Positions 1 through 10,231 are shown, numbered from the stretch's first letter. The stretch is DNA of 64,000 bases from Nostoc sp. UHCC 0702 (GCA_017164015.1 CP071065.1:3376501-3440500), one strand, 5' to 3'. Program-made: numbers and translations. Notes: generated by a model not told the origin, from the sequence alone.

Positions 1-579
1 AGCAAAAATCTGGTTTGGATTGGTAGAATCGTTAGAGAGAAAGGAACTAAATATGCAATAGAGGCAGCGATTAAAGCAAAAAGAAAAATTATCATTGCCG
101 GAATAATAGATACTTATTTACCTGATCATACCAATTATTTCTATCAAGAAGTTCTGCCATTAATAGAAGAAAATCCAGATTATGCCGAATATATAGGGCC
201 TGTCAGTACTGAAGAAAAACTAGAGTTGTTAAAAAGTTCATACTGCTTTTTAAATCCTATACAATGGGAAGAGCCGTTTGGATTGGTGATGATTGAAGCT
301 ATGGCTTGCGGCTGTCCTGTTATTTCTTTTAATAGAGGAGCAGCTAAAGAGTTAATTAAGCCAGGGCTAAATGGAGATTTTGCAGCATCCCTTGATGAAA
401 TGGCAGCAAAAATTGAATTAGTAGGAGATAATATTGACCGAGAACAGATGGTTAGAGATACCTGGAATAACTACTCTGTTAAAACAATGGCAAAGCGTTA
501 TGTCATGAAATACAAAGAAGTTATCAATTCTTATAAAAAGCTTGGTTATCCACAAAGCATTCATGCCAATTCACCCTAA
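1..579 (+). CDS. GT4-family glycosyltransferase, C-terminal part (cut by window edge)
   Basis: The reading frame is open from base 1 and the first in-window ATG (226) is internal, so the true start lies left of the window. The visible 192 residues are the nucleotide-sugar-binding half of a GT-B, family 4 enzyme: it opens with a WIGRIVREKG strand, and later shows the E-x7-E signature in EEPFGLVMIEAMACGCPV followed by a GAAKELI segment. The family transfers a sugar from a nucleotide donor in the cytoplasm, usually for polysaccharides, glycolipids or natural products; the acceptor cannot be read from sequence. It ends 22 bp from the convergent halogenase gene. Base composition is AT-rich compared with the housekeeping genes further right. 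Confidence 0.85.
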   Translation, partial: SKNLVWIGRIVREKGTKYAIEAAIKAKRKIIIAGIIDTYLPDHTNYFYQEVLPLIEENPDYAEYIGPVSTEEKLELLKSSYCFLNPIQWEEPFGLVMIEAMACGCPVISFNRGAAKELIKPGLNGDFAASLDEMAAKIELVGDNIDREQMVRDTWNNYSVKTMAKRYVMKYKEVINSYKKLGYPQSIHANSP

Positions 580-601
580 CACCTTCAGATTCCCAACTTA
601 T

Positions 602-2275
602 TCAAGAAGTCGGGAATCTTGTTGTTCGTGCGGTATAACTGTTGTTTAAAAGATTTATATTCTCAGCTTTTTCACCATTTCTCATGGTAGCTTTATTTTT
701 GCCGCTTTGTACTAGATAATTTAAATAGTTGTATTGAGACGGTAAAGTAGCACTCAGGTATTCAGCTTTCTGTTTAATTTCATTAAATACAGACATAGCA
801 TTGTGGTCATCGATCAGATCTAAAATAGGTAGACTGGCTTCAGGGATGTAGTTTAATCCAAGCAACATTACAGAATAAGAGTAAGACTCGAAACCATGAT
901 AGTTCTGATTGATGTTCTTGTTGTTTGGAAGTATAGTTTTCCACAGCCTTAACTTTTCACGCAGTTCTTCTGAAATTACGATATCTTGCTTAGTAGCCTT
1001 CCAAAATGGTGTGTCGGCTCGATCGCTAGCATAATAATGGAGTATCAAAAAATCGCGCACACCATCTATACAATTAGCTATCACCTTGTTATAGCTGCGG
1101 ATTAGATCTTCATTAAACGATTTGTCTGGAAAGTGGCTGACTAACTCTTCGATTGCGTGTTGAATAAAGAATATTCCGGTAGACTCCAGCGGTTCTAGAA
1201 AACCACTAGAAAGACCAATGGCTACGCAATTTTTCACCCATGAATTCCTGTTACGTCCTATCCTCATCTTGATATGCAATGCTTTGCAATTATCAGCAGC
1301 TTCTCCTAGATGGTTGCGAAGTTCTTGTTCTGCTGCTTCTTTAGAGATAAAGGCACTTGAGTAAACATATCCTGTGCCTGTTCGTCCGTAAAGAGGTATA
1401 TTCCATACCCAGCCAGAATTTAATGCGGTTGCAGTTGTGTAAGGATTGATACCATGCTTTTCATTATTGGCTGGTATTTGCATAGCGATCGCATTATCGC
1501 ACAGTAACGACTCTGAAAAAGAAATGAATTGCTCATCCAAAGCTTTATTGATCAATAAACCACGAAAACCAGTACAGTCTATGAACAAATCTCCACTGAT
1601 ATCGCCATGATTTTTAGTCTGGATGCAATCTATGCTGCCAAATTGTGTTAAACCTACTTCGACTACATTATCAACAATCAGTTTTACACCCCTGTCTATG
1701 GCATAATTTTTCAGAAATCTAGCAAGTAGTTTAGCATCAAAATGATAAGCGTATGGGTACTGAACCTTTAAATTTGCCAAAATATTTTTTTGTTGGTTTT
1801 CTTCTTGGCTAAAAAACTTTTGAACTTGCTCATCAAACACTTTCCCATTTAAATACCTTGGTGACTTTTGATTGTCGCACAGTGATGGAATTAAAAAGCA
1901 GGAATAATCGAATGCATCCTGTTCTTTCTTCATTTTGAGCCACCATTCTGAGACATCAAACCCATCTACTATGTCATATCTCTGGAAAGGGTGATAAAAG
2001 TTTCGTCTTTGGGCATTCCAATTCACAAATTTAATCGCCATTTTATATGTGGCTTTACATTCTGGCATCCATTCAGATTCTTGCAAACCAAGAAAATCGA
2101 AGAATAATTTGATAGTGCTAAATGTTGCTTCACCAACTCCAATTGTTGTTAAGTTAGATGACTCAACTAAAGTAATCTGAATATTTTTCTTAAAAGCTTT
2201 ACTCAGATATGCTGCTGTCATCCACCCTGCTGTACCGCCGCCTACGATGACGATACTTTCTATGTTTTTTAACAT
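602..2275 (-). CDS. Flavin-dependent tryptophan halogenase family protein
   Basis: The 557-aa product matches the usual 500-560 aa of tryptophan halogenases. An FAD-binding GGGTAGW motif is at residues 12-18, a lysine at about 78 sits where the catalytic Lys79 of PrnA lies, and the diagnostic WxWxIP motif (WVWNIP) is at 289-294. A second flavin-contact region (GFLEPLESTGIFF) follows in the last third. The family makes HOCl from FADH2, O2 and chloride and passes it along a tunnel to the lysine to halogenate an indole; a separate flavin reductase is needed and none is seen here. The substrate, free Trp or a carrier- or peptide-bound aromatic, is unknown. It converges on a glycosyltransferase and no assembly-line gene is in view. 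Confidence 0.85.
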   Translation of the reverse strand: MLKNIESIVIVGGGTAGWMTAAYLSKAFKKNIQITLVESSNLTTIGVGEATFSTIKLFFDFLGLQESEWMPECKATYKMAIKFVNWNAQRRNFYHPFQRYDIVDGFDVSEWWLKMKKEQDAFDYSCFLIPSLCDNQKSPRYLNGKVFDEQVQKFFSQEENQQKNILANLKVQYPYAYHFDAKLLARFLKNYAIDRGVKLIVDNVVEVGLTQFGSIDCIQTKNHGDISGDLFIDCTGFRGLLINKALDEQFISFSESLLCDNAIAMQIPANNEKHGINPYTTATALNSGWVWNIPLYGRTGTGYVYSSAFISKEAAEQELRNHLGEAADNCKALHIKMRIGRNRNSWVKNCVAIGLSSGFLEPLESTGIFFIQHAIEELVSHFPDKSFNEDLIRSYNKVIANCIDGVRDFLILHYYASDRADTPFWKATKQDIVISEELREKLRLWKTILPNNKNINQNYHGFESYSYSVMLLGLNYIPEASLPILDLIDDHNAMSVFNEIKQKAEYLSATLPSQYNYLNYLVQSGKNKATMRNGEKAENINLLNNSYTARTTRFPTS

Positions 2276-3159
2276 ATGAATCTTTCCTTTAAAATTTTTG
2301 TCAGATAAATTTCCAATTGACAGTAAGCAACTTGTAACAACAAAAGTAACTTTTTTGTATTTTATGCCAATACTTTAACTACTTTCTTAACTGATAAACT
2401 AGTATTTTGAAAGTGTAATTATACCGAATTTAATTAAATTAATTTAATTAAAAAAACAGCAACCAGGTTAAAGACTCTTGGAATTATGAGATTTTTCTTG
2501 TTTCAATATAATTATTTATTTTTAAGTATAGATAGAAAGTATAAATTATAATAAAAAAGTTTTAAATTTAAATTATTTACCTATTATTAATTACCTTTTT
2601 CATCGTTTATTTGTATACGCATTCCATCATAGCCAACTTGGAAATATTTTGTGTCTTAGTGCCTTAGTGGTAAAAAATAAAAGTATTACAAAGGATACCA
2701 AGGCACAAATAAAAAAAGGGTTTTCATTCGTTCTGGTGTATGTAGTCTCTAATGGCTACTTTGCATCTGTTTGATGTAGCAGTAGATTAACTTAGAAGTG
2801 ACAATTGCAAATTTTTGAATATCAGTAAAATACTGTATTCAAAGCTTTGTTGACTTTACTTCTTTTTCTTTATAGCCACGAAAAATTTTTAATGTCAACA
2901 GTAAAATTAATAATTTAAAATCTAGAATGTTGTTTACAATAATGGCTGAAATATAGATATTACACAGATTTCCAGACCATTTTGCATGATTTTACGTGCA
3001 TCTTAGCTCAATACTTAAATGCCCTAGGGCACTGAGTAATCAATGCTTCTGAGTGCAACGTGAAAAATGGCACATCTGAGCGAGAGGAAAAGACTCTCCA
3101 GGGAATGCTATGAAATGAGTGGGAAGCAGTAAATATTATGAGAATAAGGGGTAAACATT
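2276..3159. other. AT-rich intergenic region
   Basis: No credible gene was found in these 884 bases, which are unusually AT-rich between about 2330 and 2620. It must hold the promoter of the halogenase (leftward) and of the truncated kinase gene (rightward). No clear operator, RNA gene or repeat family was recognised. Confidence 0.6.
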
Positions 3160-4713
3160 GTGACAGAGCCAATCAGAACAGACGTGCTGGAAGGCTTATT
3201 TGCAGGCGATGGGGAAATGTGTGCCTTGATGCGATCGCACGACTGGTCACAAACACCCCTGGGCCCTGTGGAGCAGTGGCCGCAAAGTTTACGAACTACG
3301 CTCAGTATTCTTCTGTCTACCCGCCATCCGATGGTTCTGTTTTGGGGCCCAGACCTGGTACAATTTTATAATGATGGCTACCGTCCTAGCTTGGGAGCGC
3401 ACAAACACCCCCAAGCTTTGGGACAGCGAGGTTCAGAGTGCTGGGCTGAAATTTGGCACATTATCGGGCCACAAATCCATAGTGTGATGACCCAAGCACA
3501 AGAGACTTGGCATGAAGACCAACTTGTCGCCTTCCATCGCAATGGCTATTTTGAAGAAATTTACTTCACCTATAGCTACAGTCCAGTGCGGGACGAAACC
3601 GGAAGAGTCGGTGGCACACTCGTGGTTTGTACTGAGACGACTGGGCGAGTTTTGAGCAATCGCCGCTTGCAGACTTTGCGGCAACTGGGTGCAAATGTGC
3701 TGAAAGCCAAAACTGTGGGGAAAGCCTGTGAGATTGCCACAGATAGCTTGTCTATTAATCCTTATGACATCCCATTTGCTTTATTGTATCTTGTAGAAAC
3801 CAATGGTCAACAAGCACGGTTGATTAGCACCGCAGGCATTGAAAGGGGAACTGATAAAAGCCCCATTCAAGTGAACCTAACACAAAACGATGTCTGGGGT
3901 TTGGCGCAAGTTTGCCAAACTGGGCAAGCAATGGTGGTGGATGACTTAGAGACTCGATTCCAGCATTTGCCTGGGGGAGTTTGGCATCAGCCTCCATCGG
4001 CTGCTTTGGTGATGCCAATCACGCAACCAGGACAGCAACAAGCTTTAGCCGGATTGCTTGTCATGGGTATCAGCCCGCGACGGGCATTTGATGATGAGTA
4101 CCGGGGATTTTTTGATTTGGTTGTCAATAGTGTAGCAACAGCGATGGCTGCGCCAACGCCAAGGGCGAACGCCAATGCCCGTGCTTATGAAGCCGAACGC
4201 CAACGAGCAGAGGCATTAGCAGAGATTGATCGCGCCAAAACTGACTTTTTTAGCAATGTCTCCCATGAGTTTCGCACACCGCTGACCTTAATACTAGCGC
4301 CAGTGTCAGATGCTTTAACCGACACAGAAGCCCCATTATCACCCAAGCAACGCGATCGCCTAGAAATTTTACAACGTAATGGCTTGCGGTTGCTGAAACT
4401 GGTGAACACACTCCTTGATTTTTCCCGCATTGAAGCGGGACGGGTTCAGGCGGTGTATGAGCCAACGGACTTAGCTAGAACTACAACAGAACTTGCCAGT
4501 ACTTTTCGCTCGCTGATTGAACGTGCTGGCATGTCTTTGGTAGGGGAATGTCCGCCCTTGCCCGAAGAGATTTACGTTGATCGGGAAATGTGGGAAAAAA
4601 TTGTCTTGAATCTGTTGTCCAATGCCTTTAAGTTTACCTTCAGCGGCACAATTAGCGTGCGTTTGCAGAGTCAGGGCGATCGCATCATATCGTTTCAGTT
4701 GACTGATGACTGA
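3160..4713 (+). pseudogene. PAS-GAF-histidine kinase truncated inside its ATPase domain
   Basis: A GTG start gives 517 residues: a PAS-like N-terminal domain (about 1-165), a GAF domain (about 175-330), a HisKA domain with the phospho-acceptor H-box FFSNVSHEFRTPLTL (about 365-380), and the beginning of the HATPase domain with its N-box (WEKIVLNLLSNAFKFT). It stops before the G1 (DxGxG) and G2 boxes, so the product cannot bind ATP normally and should be inactive as a kinase. Intact relatives usually continue for hundreds of residues into receiver domains. The stop codon lies within a perfect hairpin (4697-4732), which suggests that a deletion or insertion there removed the 3' half. A residual sensor or scaffold role cannot be excluded. 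Confidence 0.75.
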
Positions 4714-4732
4714 TGAAAGTCATCAGTCAACT
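4697..4732. repeat. Perfect 15-bp inverted repeat at the kinase truncation point
   Basis: AGTTGACTGATGACT (4697-4711) and its exact reverse complement (4718-4732) are separated by 6 bases. The left arm encodes the last residues and overlaps the stop of the truncated kinase. The GACTGATGACT words resemble the heptamer repeats found elsewhere in the window, so it is probably an STRR-derived palindrome; it could also act as a terminator, though no T-tract follows. Confidence 0.8.
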
Positions 4733-5468
4733 AGGGAGTTCGCATTTGATGAGAATGGCAGTGACTTTGGTTGTTCAAATTTGAACTGTTTTGGGAACGA
4801 TCGCAATGCTTGTCGGGTCATATTCATAACTACTGAAATGCATGCCATATATACATTTTAGCATTTTATGAATCCTGCTTATTCAGAATTTGTGAGAAAT
4901 TCGGGTTTAACAGCTTATTTTTTGATGCAGTATGAAAAACCGGAATCTAGGTTTTATCAGCCTTTGAGAATTGTGGTGAAAAATCCGGGCTAAGCACCCT
5001 TTAGGGTGCAGTTAGCTTTCATCCCTGCCATGAATGCACAGGGTTTTCTGCATTTTCACTATAATATCAGCATTACCCCACCCGGCAAAAGCGCGATAGC
5101 GCAGTGGCTCCCCTTACTAAGGGGAGGGTTGGGGGTGGGGTAATTTTATGATCGGCAATTCAACGCACATCACAAGTGTTGAACCAGATATGATACTTCA
5201 GATTGAACGCCCGAAAACTACTCGACAATATTAGATACACATATTATCATTAGCTAATCAGCTTGATGTTTGGCATGGCGAAGCAAGGGCAAAATCCCTG
5301 GAGTCCCGCCAAAATCGCCAGAACCTTGATAAATAAATACTTACAGCGTTTAAACAATGCAAAAAGTTGCAAATAAATTGCAATAAAAGGGGCTGAAAAT
5401 GACCAAAAATTTTCCCCTGCCAAAACCCTTTCTAGGAAGCTTGCTCAGTAATAGTTTCAGACTGAAGT
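4733..5468. other. Non-coding stretch and presumed CRISPR leader
   Basis: No gene is supported. It contains a small inverted-repeat element (5072-5144, listed separately). The AT-rich 130 bases before the first CRISPR repeat are the likely leader, because the diverged repeats are at the other end of the array. Confidence 0.55.
5072..5144. repeat. Short inverted-repeat element with ATTACCCCACCC ends
   Basis: Perfect 12-bp terminal inverted repeats (5072-5083 and 5133-5144) enclose about 50 bases including a smaller CCCCTTACTAAGGGG palindrome. The size and the C-rich arm/G-rich arm structure resemble non-autonomous intergenic repeats common in Nostoc genomes. No coding potential. Confidence 0.6.
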
Positions 5469-6023
5469 GTTTCAACTTACTAACTCCCCTCACGGGGATT
5501 GAAACGTGCGATCGCTGCGGTCGGGTATGGCTTTGCATTATTTCGTTTCAACTTACTAACTCCCCTCACGGGGATTGAAACACCAAAGCCTGGAGCTTGA
5601 CCAAAAAACACCTGATGTTTCAACTTACTAACTCCCCTCACGGGGATTGAAACGTTTCTCAGTGGAACACTAACAAAGCCACACCTAGAGTTTCAACTTA
5701 CTAACTCCCCTCACGGGGATTGAAACAAAACGTCTAGAGGTTTTCCTCCCACTGTATACATATTAAGTTTCAACTTACTAACTCCCCTCACGGGGATTGA
5801 AACTACAAAGGATCACGCCCAATATTATATTTTTCTTGTGTTTCAACTTACTAACTCCCCTCACGGGGATTGAAACGTCATCAACCAACTCTTCTTGTGC
5901 TGAATTAATGCGTTTAAACTTACTAACTCCCCTCACGGGGATTGAAACATTTCCTCTAAGAAAATCTGTGCATCGGGTTCGGTCGAGTTTCAACTTACTA
6001 ACTCCCCTCACGGGGATTGGAAC
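5469..6023 (+). CRISPR. CRISPR array, 8 repeats and 7 spacers, no adjacent cas genes
   Basis: Eight 37-nt repeats start at 5469, 5545, 5617, 5690, 5767, 5840, 5912 and 5987. They begin GTTTCAACTTACTAAC and end CACGGGGATTGAAAC, with an internal TCCCC/GGGGA stem. Spacers are 39, 35, 36, 40, 36, 35 and 38 nt. Repeats 1-6 are identical; repeat 7 has one change (GTTTAAAC) and repeat 8 one change near its end (ATTGGAAC). Decay at the right end places the leader on the left, so spacer 1 is the newest and transcription is probably rightward. The ATTGAAAC end is typical of type I and III repeats, but no cas gene lies in the window, so the array must depend on Cas proteins encoded elsewhere. Confidence 0.97.
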
Positions 6024-6696
6024 GAAAACCTAAGCTTCGTAGCATATTTCCGAAGCTTGCGTGAAATTAAGAATCAGTTTTTGTTGCTTTAGGACTAATA
6101 TCATGTCCGGTTGATTAGAAGTCAATTGCAAGCGTTGCGAAGCAATGCCAGAGTCTTTGTGATTGCTTTGCTTCACTTCGTTGCGCTCGCAATGGCATAT
6201 TATAAGTATTTTAGCGGACATGATATAACACTATAAATCTGATTAATACTACTAACGGTATAGGGTTAAGATTCTAGAATTAGCTATGGTGGCAGACATG
6301 TTTAAGATAGATATTTTGGCAAATTATGGCATCTCATAGTGATGGTAAATAAAAGGAGCGATCGCCCAAAAGAATTTCTACCTCCTGCCTCCTGCCGCAA
6401 AAGCCATAACTTTTGAACTTCATCCCCAGAAAAAATGTCTTAATTGCTAATTAGACTTTCGTCATCAACCATTAGTAATAATCTATTAGCAGTTTTTATT
6501 TATAAGGGCTAATTTCTCTAGATTTGACTTATTTCAAAAGTACTTTGTCTGAATATTCACTTTGGTAGTAGAATGACGATGTTAAGTTTTATGTTCCAGT
6601 AATTAAGGATATAAAACTTCTAACCATAAAACCTGTAATTTCCTAAGCTTTTGCAACAGCTTTCAACTGGAAAACAGTAAAGAGAGGATTCACAAA
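6024..6696. other. Intergenic region holding a MITE and the sodB upstream region
   Basis: No gene is supported. A MITE-like element occupies 6098-6226. The AT-rich bases from about 6440 to 6696 should contain the sodB promoter; a GAGAGGA ribosome-binding stretch lies just before its ATG. No operator was recognised. Confidence 0.5.
6098..6226. mobile_element. MITE-like element, ATATCATGTCCG terminal repeats
   Basis: Perfect 12-bp inverted ends, ATATCATGTCCG (6098-6109) and its complement (6215-6226), bound 129 bp with no ORF. The interior carries the GCGAAGCAATG words of small cyanobacterial dispersed repeats. The same terminal sequence is found at one end of the elements at 51899-52075 and 63638-63800, so all three probably use the same transposase, which is not in this window. 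Confidence 0.7.
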
Positions 6697-7299
6697 ATGG
6701 CATTTACACAGCTCCCCTTACCCTTCGATTTTAATGCCTTAGAGCCGTATGGCATGAAAGGTGAGACTTTCGAGTATCACTATGGCAAGCATCACAAAGC
6801 TTATGTAGACAACCTGAACAAGCTGACTGAAGGTACAGAACTGACTGATAAATCTCTAGAAGACGTAATCCAAATTACCTATCAAGACTCCTCAAAAGCG
6901 GGAATCTTCAACAACGCTGCCCAAGTTTGGAACCATACCTTCTTCTGGAATTCCTTAAAGCCGGGTGGTGGCGGCGTACCCACAGGTGAACTCGCAACCA
7001 AGATTTATCAAGACTTTGGTAGCTTTGAGGAATTCAAAAAACAGTTCTCTGAAGTTGCTACAACGCAATTCGGTAGCGGATGGGCATGGCTAATTGATGA
7101 TGGTGGTACCCTGAAAGTGATCAAGACCCCCAATGCAGAGAACCCTCTAGCATATGGGAAAAAGGCACTCTTAACTTTGGATGTTTGGGAACACGCCTAC
7201 TACATCGACTATAGAAATGCTCGTCCGGCGTTCATCAAAAACTTCTTAGATCAGTTGGTAAACTGGGATTTCGCTGCTCAAAATTACGCCAAAGCCTAG
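6697..7299 (+). CDS. sodB: Iron superoxide dismutase
   Basis: This 200-aa cytosolic enzyme converts superoxide to O2 and H2O2. The four metal ligands are visible: His28 (in YHYGKHH), His80 (in AQVWNHTFFW), Asp162 and His166 (in DVWEHAYYIDY). Gln76 in the AAQVWNH segment is the iron-type signature, as in E. coli SodB, where Mn enzymes carry the equivalent Gln elsewhere. There is no signal peptide, in contrast to the membrane-anchored MnSOD of heterocystous cyanobacteria. The ATG is preceded by GAGAGGATTC. It is monocistronic, followed by STRR-rich DNA. Confidence 0.96.
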   Translation: MAFTQLPLPFDFNALEPYGMKGETFEYHYGKHHKAYVDNLNKLTEGTELTDKSLEDVIQITYQDSSKAGIFNNAAQVWNHTFFWNSLKPGGGGVPTGELATKIYQDFGSFEEFKKQFSEVATTQFGSGWAWLIDDGGTLKVIKTPNAENPLAYGKKALLTLDVWEHAYYIDYRNARPAFIKNFLDQLVNWDFAAQNYAKA

Positions 7300-7678
7300 T
7301 AGTCTGGCAAGTCAACTAAGCAGGGGAGCAGGGGGGCAGAGGAGCAGGGGAGAGGCTTCTACAAGTTCTTTCCCCTGCCCCTTTGCGGCTTTGCTTGCTA
7401 CCACGCAAAGTGGTCTGTGAGTTTTGTACTGGCTGCAAAGGTGGCTTTTGCCAGAGATGTAAATAGAAACAATCAGTTAATTTACCAAAATTTTCAGCAG
7501 TCACGACTAATGTTGTGGCTGCTTTTAATTACTAAATACACCAGGATCTATAAAAATGGGCATGGGGCATTAGTTATTTCTCCCCTGCCCCCCTGCTCCC
7601 CATCTCCCCTGCCCCCCTGCTCCCCTACGCCCCATCTCCCCTGCTCAAGTGGCCTCATACCATTACGCCGTACATCCC
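7300..7678. repeat. STRR-rich spacer between sodB and glpK
   Basis: The region contains G-rich heptamers (GCAGGGG-type, about 7320-7355) and the complementary C-rich CCCCTGC/CCCCATCT arrays (about 7580-7640). The two arms could pair and bring the ends of the gap together. No gene is supported. Confidence 0.65.
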
Positions 7679-9166
7679 ATGACGAAATACATTCTGGCAT
7701 TCGACCAAGGCACCACTAGCTCCCGCGCTATTGTATTCAACCACAACGGTGATATGCTCAGTGTTGCTCAAAAGGAGTTTCAGCAAATCTTTCCGCAGCC
7801 TGCTTGGGTAGAGCATGATCCCGACGAAATCTGGTCTACCCAAATTGGTGTTGCCAACGAAGCTTTAGCTCGCATTGGTATCCGGGCGAGTGATATTGCT
7901 GCCATTGGCATCACTAATCAACGGGAAACCACGATCGCTTGGGAACGAAAAACCAGCAAGCCAATTTATAATGCCATCGTCTGGCAAGACCGCCGCACTG
8001 CTGCTGTCTGCGATGAACTCAAGACAGCCGGACACGAGGCAACATTCCAGAAGAAAACGGGATTAGTAATCGATGCATACTTTAGTGGTACGAAACTCAA
8101 GTGGTTGCTGGATAATGTGCCTGATGCCCGCCAACAAGCTGAACGTGGGGAACTAGCTTTTGGTACCGTCGATAGCTGGTTGATTTGGAAACTGACTGGA
8201 GGTGAACTCCACATCACAGATGCAACCAATGCCTCCCGGACGCTACTATTCAATATTCACACTCAACAGTGGGACGATGAATTACTCTCCATTCTCGATA
8301 TTCCCCGTGGCATTCTCCCACAAGTGCAGAGTTCGTCAGAGGTATATGGATATACATCTGAAGGTCTTTTAGGTAGCCGCATTGCCATTGCTGGAATTGC
8401 TGGAGATCAGCAAGCTGCTACCTTTGGGCAGGCATCGTTGCAATCGGGCATGGCGAAAAATACTTATGGTACAGGCTGCTTTTTGTTACTAAATACAGGG
8501 GACAAGCCTATCCCATCCTACCATAAACTCCTGACCACCATCGCCTGGCGGATCAATGGACGCACCGATTACGCACTGGAAGGCAGCGTATTCATTGCCG
8601 GGGCAGTTGTGCAGTGGTTGCGCGATGGACTCGGCATTATTAAGCACAGCGCAGATGTTGAACCCCTCGCTAACAGCGTTCCTGATAACGGTGGTGTATA
8701 TTTTGTGCCTGCCTTCGTCGGCTTAGGCGCACCTTATTGGGACAGCTACGCCCGTGGTGCGATCGCGGGTTTAACTCGCGGTTCAACCAGTGCCCACATC
8801 GCCCGTGCAGCCTTGGAAAGTATTGCCTATCAAACTGCTGACGTGATTGATGCCATGCGTCAAGACTCTGGGCTTAATCTTTCTGAACTGCGGGTAGATG
8901 GAGGTGCTTCTCGTAACAACCTGTTGATGCAGTTCCAAGCAGATATTTTAGGTGTACCCGTTATTCGTCCCAAAATTACCGAAACCACTGCTTTGGGGGC
9001 TGCTTATCTAGCAGGGCTAGCCGTTGGCTACTGGGAAAGCCAAGCGGAAATTGTGCAGCAGTGGCAGGTTGAAAAACAGTTTGAGCCGACAATTAGCGCT
9101 GACCATCGGCAGGTACTAAGGGAATCATGGCGTCAGGCGATCGCACAGACTCGGCATAGAGGGTGA
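7679..9166 (+). CDS. glpK: Glycerol kinase
   Basis: It phosphorylates glycerol to sn-glycerol-3-phosphate with ATP, feeding lipid synthesis and central metabolism. The FGGY-kinase hallmarks are in order: [12 protein letters not shown] at the N-terminus, [25 protein letters not shown], the phosphate-binding [16 protein letters not shown] and the C-terminal signature with [19 protein letters not shown]. The ATG at 7679 gives 495 aa starting [11 protein letters not shown], like characterised glycerol kinases. The frame can be opened 30 bases earlier at a GTG, but that lies next to the C-rich repeat and adds unconserved residues. No glycerol facilitator or glpD is adjacent. Confidence 0.96.
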   Translation: MTKYILAFDQGTTSSRAIVFNHNGDMLSVAQKEFQQIFPQPAWVEHDPDEIWSTQIGVANEALARIGIRASDIAAIGITNQRETTIAWERKTSKPIYNAIVWQDRRTAAVCDELKTAGHEATFQKKTGLVIDAYFSGTKLKWLLDNVPDARQQAERGELAFGTVDSWLIWKLTGGELHITDATNASRTLLFNIHTQQWDDELLSILDIPRGILPQVQSSSEVYGYTSEGLLGSRIAIAGIAGDQQAATFGQASLQSGMAKNTYGTGCFLLLNTGDKPIPSYHKLLTTIAWRINGRTDYALEGSVFIAGAVVQWLRDGLGIIKHSADVEPLANSVPDNGGVYFVPAFVGLGAPYWDSYARGAIAGLTRGSTSAHIARAALESIAYQTADVIDAMRQDSGLNLSELRVDGGASRNNLLMQFQADILGVPVIRPKITETTALGAAYLAGLAVGYWESQAEIVQQWQVEKQFEPTISADHRQVLRESWRQAIAQTRHRG

Positions 9167-9292
9167 AGGGGCAGGGGGGATGAGGGGCAGGGGGGATGAG
9201 GGGCAGGGGGGCAGGGGAGATGGGGGGCATTGGGGGAGATGAGGGAGAATAACAAATGACTATTGACTATTGACTATTGACTATTGACACAG
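9167..9292. repeat. STRR cluster between glpK and holB
   Basis: G-rich units (GGCAGGGGGGATGAG type) from about 9170 to 9250 are followed by four TGACTAT heptamers (about 9255-9288) that run into the 3' end of holB. The last codons of holB therefore lie at the edge of the repeat. Confidence 0.7.
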
Positions 9293-10231
9293 AGACAATA
9301 AGATGCATTCCCATACAAGGCGTGGTTGGGCGTAACAAAGTAAAGATTTACGAGCTTGTTCTAGCTGGGTGATGATACTGGGTTGGTGTCGTTGTTGCCA
9401 ATAGGACTGCTGAAGATAATCGACTAACCACAGTTGTGCATCTGTATCTAAATCTTGATCAATTTGCTTGGCTAACTCCAAAGCGTTGCGGTAGGATGTA
9501 GGCGCTTTTGTGAGGTCTTGGAGTAACTTTTCTGGAATTGCTTGTAATTGCTCGTAAGATGCGATCGCATTTCCAGGACTGCCAGCTGCTATACTCAATA
9601 CTGCTGGATGCTGCAAAATTTCCTCATGTCCTGTTTGCGTGAGTACCTGAGTCAAAGATGGTGTATCTAAGCCATAAAAAGGAATGCGTTGACAGCGTGA
9701 CACTAAGGTGGGCAACACAGACTCTGGGGAAGGTGCAATTAAAATCAGCGTAGCCTGTCCTGGTTCTTCTAAGGTTTTTAGCAAAGCATTGGCTGCGGCT
9801 TCTGCCATTGTTTCAGCTTCTTCCAGCACGACCACATTCCTTGGTGTTTCTAAGGGAGGACGACCCAGAAACTGAGTAATTTCACGAATTTGCTCTAGTC
9901 GAATTACAGGCGGTGCTTTGCGCTTGAGTTTTTTCTCTGCTGCTTCTGCTGCTGTAAACCGTTGTCCCTGGAATTGGTACGTCGGTTGCACCCACAACAA
10001 ATCAGGATGATTACCTTGACGTAGACGGTTTTCTAAAGACCCATGAAATCGCGTCTCTACAAAACTAGAAAAGAGCAACTCTATAAAGCACCTTGCTGCT
10101 AAACTGCGTCCTACACCATCTGGCCCTGCAAATAGATAAGCAGGCGCTACTCGTTTTTGTCTGACAGCCTGAGTGAGTAACTCTATAGCTTGCTGTTGTC
10201 CAACAAGTCGTGTAAACGGATTACTGATCAT
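9281..10231 (-). CDS. holB: DNA polymerase III delta' subunit
   Basis: A 316-aa AAA+ clamp-loader subunit. It opens with MISNPFTRLVGQQQAIELL and has AGPDGVGRS where ATPase subunits have GxxGxGKS: the P-loop lysine is replaced by arginine, as expected for the non-hydrolysing delta' stator. Later landmarks are VVVLEEAETMAEAAANALLK and the SRC motif (LVSRCQRIPF). It helps load the sliding clamp at the replication fork. It is the last gene of a leftward cluster folK - nudix - tmk - SnoaL-like - holB. The tmk/holB pairing is widespread in bacteria; here another gene separates them. Confidence 0.9.
   Translation of the reverse strand: MISNPFTRLVGQQQAIELLTQAVRQKRVAPAYLFAGPDGVGRSLAARCFIELLFSSFVETRFHGSLENRLRQGNHPDLLWVQPTYQFQGQRFTAAEAAEKKLKRKAPPVIRLEQIREITQFLGRPPLETPRNVVVLEEAETMAEAAANALLKTLEEPGQATLILIAPSPESVLPTLVSRCQRIPFYGLDTPSLTQVLTQTGHEEILQHPAVLSIAAGSPGNAIASYEQLQAIPEKLLQDLTKAPTSYRNALELAKQIDQDLDTDAQLWLVDYLQQSYWQQRHQPSIITQLEQARKSLLCYAQPRLVWECILLSLCQ

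Noticed and set aside
3138..3371. 77-codon frame overlapping the start of the truncated kinase
   Set aside because: It is an alternative frame of the kinase's conserved PAS-coding region.
5778..6033. Frames on both strands through the CRISPR repeats
   Set aside because: They translate the repeat units (LTPLTGIET-type) and are artefacts of the array.
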